A stretch of 16,028 nt of DNA from SZUA-1535 sp964594175 (GTDB lineage Archaea; Aenigmatarchaeota; Aenigmatarchaeia; Aenigmatarchaeales; SZUA-1535): NCBI GenBank assembly GCA_964594175.1, contig CAZQLM010000021.1, forward strand, positions 1 to 16,028, given 5' to 3'. Below, piece after piece: positions 14,285 to 16,028 of this stretch (positions are counted from its first letter, which is position 1; each line of letters starts with the position of its first letter). Both the position numbers and the translations under genes were made by a program. Below the pieces are notes generated by a model. The model was not told the origin of the DNA, made no database searches, and worked only from the letters and a program-made list of their open reading frames with translations.

Positions 14285-16028
14285 ATGAACCAAAAAACCA
14301 TTTTTCCAGCTTTGCTGCTCTTTCTAGCTTTACTTTCAAACCCAGCCCTTTCCCAAACCTACAACTGGCAGGCTTCAGAGGAAAGAGGAGTCGCTCAACA
14401 ATCTTCAGCGAACTGGAGATTCAACTTTACCATAACCAACAACTGGGAAAACATAACCCAGGTCAACATTACCCTACCAGCCGGCTTTTCCTTTATTTTA
14501 GGCTCCAACTCTACAACAGCTGAAGGAGCAACCTTTTCCAACACCTCAGATACTTTAACCTGGGAAAATTCTACTTGCCTAATAGCAAACAACAGCCAAG
14601 AATCCTTCTATTTTAATACAACCATTCCCTCAACCTTAGGCTCCTATAATTTTACAATAACAGTCAAAGGAATTTCCGGAACAACAGACAAAATGAACGT
14701 AACCATAAAAGTCCAAAACATTTCGGTTTCCATTAATCTAGATAAAACCATAGTCAATCCAGAAGAAAATATAACAATCTCAGGTCAAGCTTTACTCTTA
14801 CCAGACAACACTCCTGTAGCTAACAACCCAATTTCTATTTGGTTGGATGGAAATAAATGGCTAAATCTAGTAGAAGGATGGAACTGCAAAGGAGACTGTG
14901 TTAACCTTCACAACCAAGGCTGGAAATACCGCAAACCAATAACTGTTTCTAACCAAGCAGGCAACCTTTCAAACTACCAAGTCAAAATCGAAATAAACCT
15001 TTCCAAGGAATTTGCCCAAGGAAAAATCCAGCAATACTGCCAGGATGTTAGATTTACTTGGCTTAATACAACCTCTAACCAAGAACAAAAAATCTCTTAC
15101 TGGATTGAACAATGCAATTTAACAGCTAATGATATTGCTATCTTCTGGATAAAAGTTCCTTTCTTGGAGAACAACGCCACTGGAAAGGTTTATCTTTACT
15201 ATGGAAACCCAGAGGCAAGTTCAGAGAGTAATGCTACAAAAGTTTTTGAGTTTTTTGATGATTTTGAAGATGGAGATTATACTGATAAATGGCAAAAATT
15301 CGGAAACTGTGGAAATACAGAGCCGGTAGAAGAGAACGGTTGGCTGAGAGTAAAATGCACAGGAGACGGAAGTTGGTGTTCTGAAGGAGTTGAAACGCTT
15401 CAGACCTTCTCTGGTAACTTTGAAGTCATAGCAAAATACAGGGACGAAAAGCCAGGCTGCGGATATGCAGATAAGTGGGTCCATAACTTCAGAGTTGGAG
15501 ATAGAACAGGAACAAACCCTTACGTTACCTTTTACCGCTCGGAAACTGATTGGGGATTCAACTATAAGCTTGACGACGGAACTACAGGGAGCAATAGTGT
15601 TGGAAGTAGAGATAGCGATTGGCATATAATTCAAATTAGAAAATTTGGATCGCAATGGGAAACTGTGTGGGACGGTAGTATTATTAACCAGCCAAGCCCA
15701 ATTTCATATGAATCAAACAAAATAGCTTTTTGGGCAGAACCTGCAGAGTGCGGTAGCAATTGCCCTGGTGCGGCTGCAGATTTGGATTGGGTAAGAGTAA
15801 GAAAATACGCCTCCCCAGAACCTTCCATCTCAAGCATAGGAGAAGAACAAGCAATAACCTCAATCGACTCCCAAGGAAACTACTCCTATGTTTTCAAAGT
15901 CCCTCTAGAGGCAGGAACCCACGAGATAAAGGTTAACCTAACCAATCCTAATGGAATCGAAGGAGAAAACTCGACCACCTTCGTCTCGAGGATAGCGATA
16001 AGAGACCAGAAAGCTGTTAGCGTAAAAA
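14285..16028 (+). CDS. Large secreted surface protein with DUF2341 domain, 3' end beyond the window
   Basis: Open from ATG 14285 to the window edge (581 codons, no stop). The signal peptide is NQKTIFPALLLFLALLSNPA with a likely cut after ALS. Residues ~25-200 look like beta-sandwich (DUF11- or Big-like) domains with many N-x-S/T glycosylation sites (for example NNWENITQVNITLP). Residues ~213-310 form a DUF2341 domain: GWKYRKPITVSN, then SYWIEQCN and the hallmark KVYLYYGNPEAS. Residues ~318-515 begin FEFFDDFEDGDYTDKWQ and continue as a concanavalin/LamG-like beta domain with four or more cysteines. A further Ig-like domain starts at about 525. It is an adhesin or cell-surface protein by architecture. 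Codon use is C-rich (acc, tcc, aac) in the first and last parts but not in the middle domain, and differs from the neighbouring A/T-ending codon genes. Confidence 0.87.
   Translation, partial: MNQKTIFPALLLFLALLSNPALSQTYNWQASEERGVAQQSSANWRFNFTITNNWENITQVNITLPAGFSFILGSNSTTAEGATFSNTSDTLTWENSTCLIANNSQESFYFNTTIPSTLGSYNFTITVKGISGTTDKMNVTIKVQNISVSINLDKTIVNPEENITISGQALLLPDNTPVANNPISIWLDGNKWLNLVEGWNCKGDCVNLHNQGWKYRKPITVSNQAGNLSNYQVKIEINLSKEFAQGKIQQYCQDVRFTWLNTTSNQEQKISYWIEQCNLTANDIAIFWIKVPFLENNATGKVYLYYGNPEASSESNATKVFEFFDDFEDGDYTDKWQKFGNCGNTEPVEENGWLRVKCTGDGSWCSEGVETLQTFSGNFEVIAKYRDEKPGCGYADKWVHNFRVGDRTGTNPYVTFYRSETDWGFNYKLDDGTTGSNSVGSRDSDWHIIQIRKFGSQWETVWDGSIINQPSPISYESNKIAFWAEPAECGSNCPGAAADLDWVRVRKYASPEPSISSIGEEQAITSIDSQGNYSYVFKVPLEAGTHEIKVNLTNPNGIEGENSTTFVSRIAIRDQKAVSVK

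Noticed and set aside
14200..14592. Short frames at 14200-14523 (plus) and 14395-14592 (minus)
   Set aside because: Both overlap the long signal-peptide-bearing surface protein frame starting at 14285.
15221..15837. Minus-strand frames under the surface protein
   Set aside because: Antisense to a continuous DUF2341-type coding frame, with no family features.

Overview
This is an archaeal window. The minus strand opens with the 5' two-thirds of a 16S rRNA gene that starts with the archaeal ATTCCGGTTGATCC sequence. Promoters look archaeal: AT-rich TATA boxes about 26 nt before start codons, often with no room for a leader. The protein set is also archaeal (FEN1 with a PCNA-binding tail, archease, L34e and L14e, tetraether lipid synthase). 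Protein genes are AT-rich while the rRNA exons are visibly GC-rich, which suggests a thermophile. The deviant 530 loop of the 16S would fit a DPANN or other deep-branching lineage, but I cannot place the organism by eye.

1-2667 (minus): 16S rRNA gene, running off the window at about E. coli position 961. It is split into five exons by four introns of 254, 562, 70 and 838 nt. Each can be folded into a bulge-helix-bulge (BHB) splice motif, and each splice restores the archaeal consensus. The 562-nt intron encodes a two-motif LAGLIDADG endonuclease. The 838-nt intron encodes a different protein: an XRE-like helix-turn-helix followed by a PD-(D/E)XK/Vsr-like domain. The 254-nt intron holds a decayed endonuclease fragment and the 70-nt intron is a mini-intron. 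The last two introns are separated by an exon of only 18 nt. 2668-2941 is the rRNA leader and promoter.

2942-5238: a GNAT acetyltransferase overlapping an MTH1-like Nudix hydrolase (minus), archease (plus), and a broken MFS transporter pseudogene (minus). 5237-8858: valyl-tRNA synthetase (plus), a second GNAT protein (minus) and a TatD-family nuclease (plus).

8864-11955 (minus): a compact operon of tetraether lipid synthase, a small lipoprotein and FEN1. A GbsR/MarR-like regulator is divergent from it. The two start codons are 64 nt apart and a perfect 10-bp-arm inverted repeat covers both predicted TATA boxes. 12500-13154 (minus): L34e and L14e overlapping by ATGA, with a possible 39-aa ORF upstream. 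13199-14143 (plus): an unrecognised protein. 14285-end (plus): a large secreted surface protein with a DUF2341 domain, open at the window edge.

The genes do not form one pathway. Two local themes stand out. The first is RNA splicing: BHB introns in the 16S gene, with archease, the RtcB ligase activator, about 1.4 kb upstream. The second is membrane lipid remodelling: tetraether synthase under a likely dedicated regulator.
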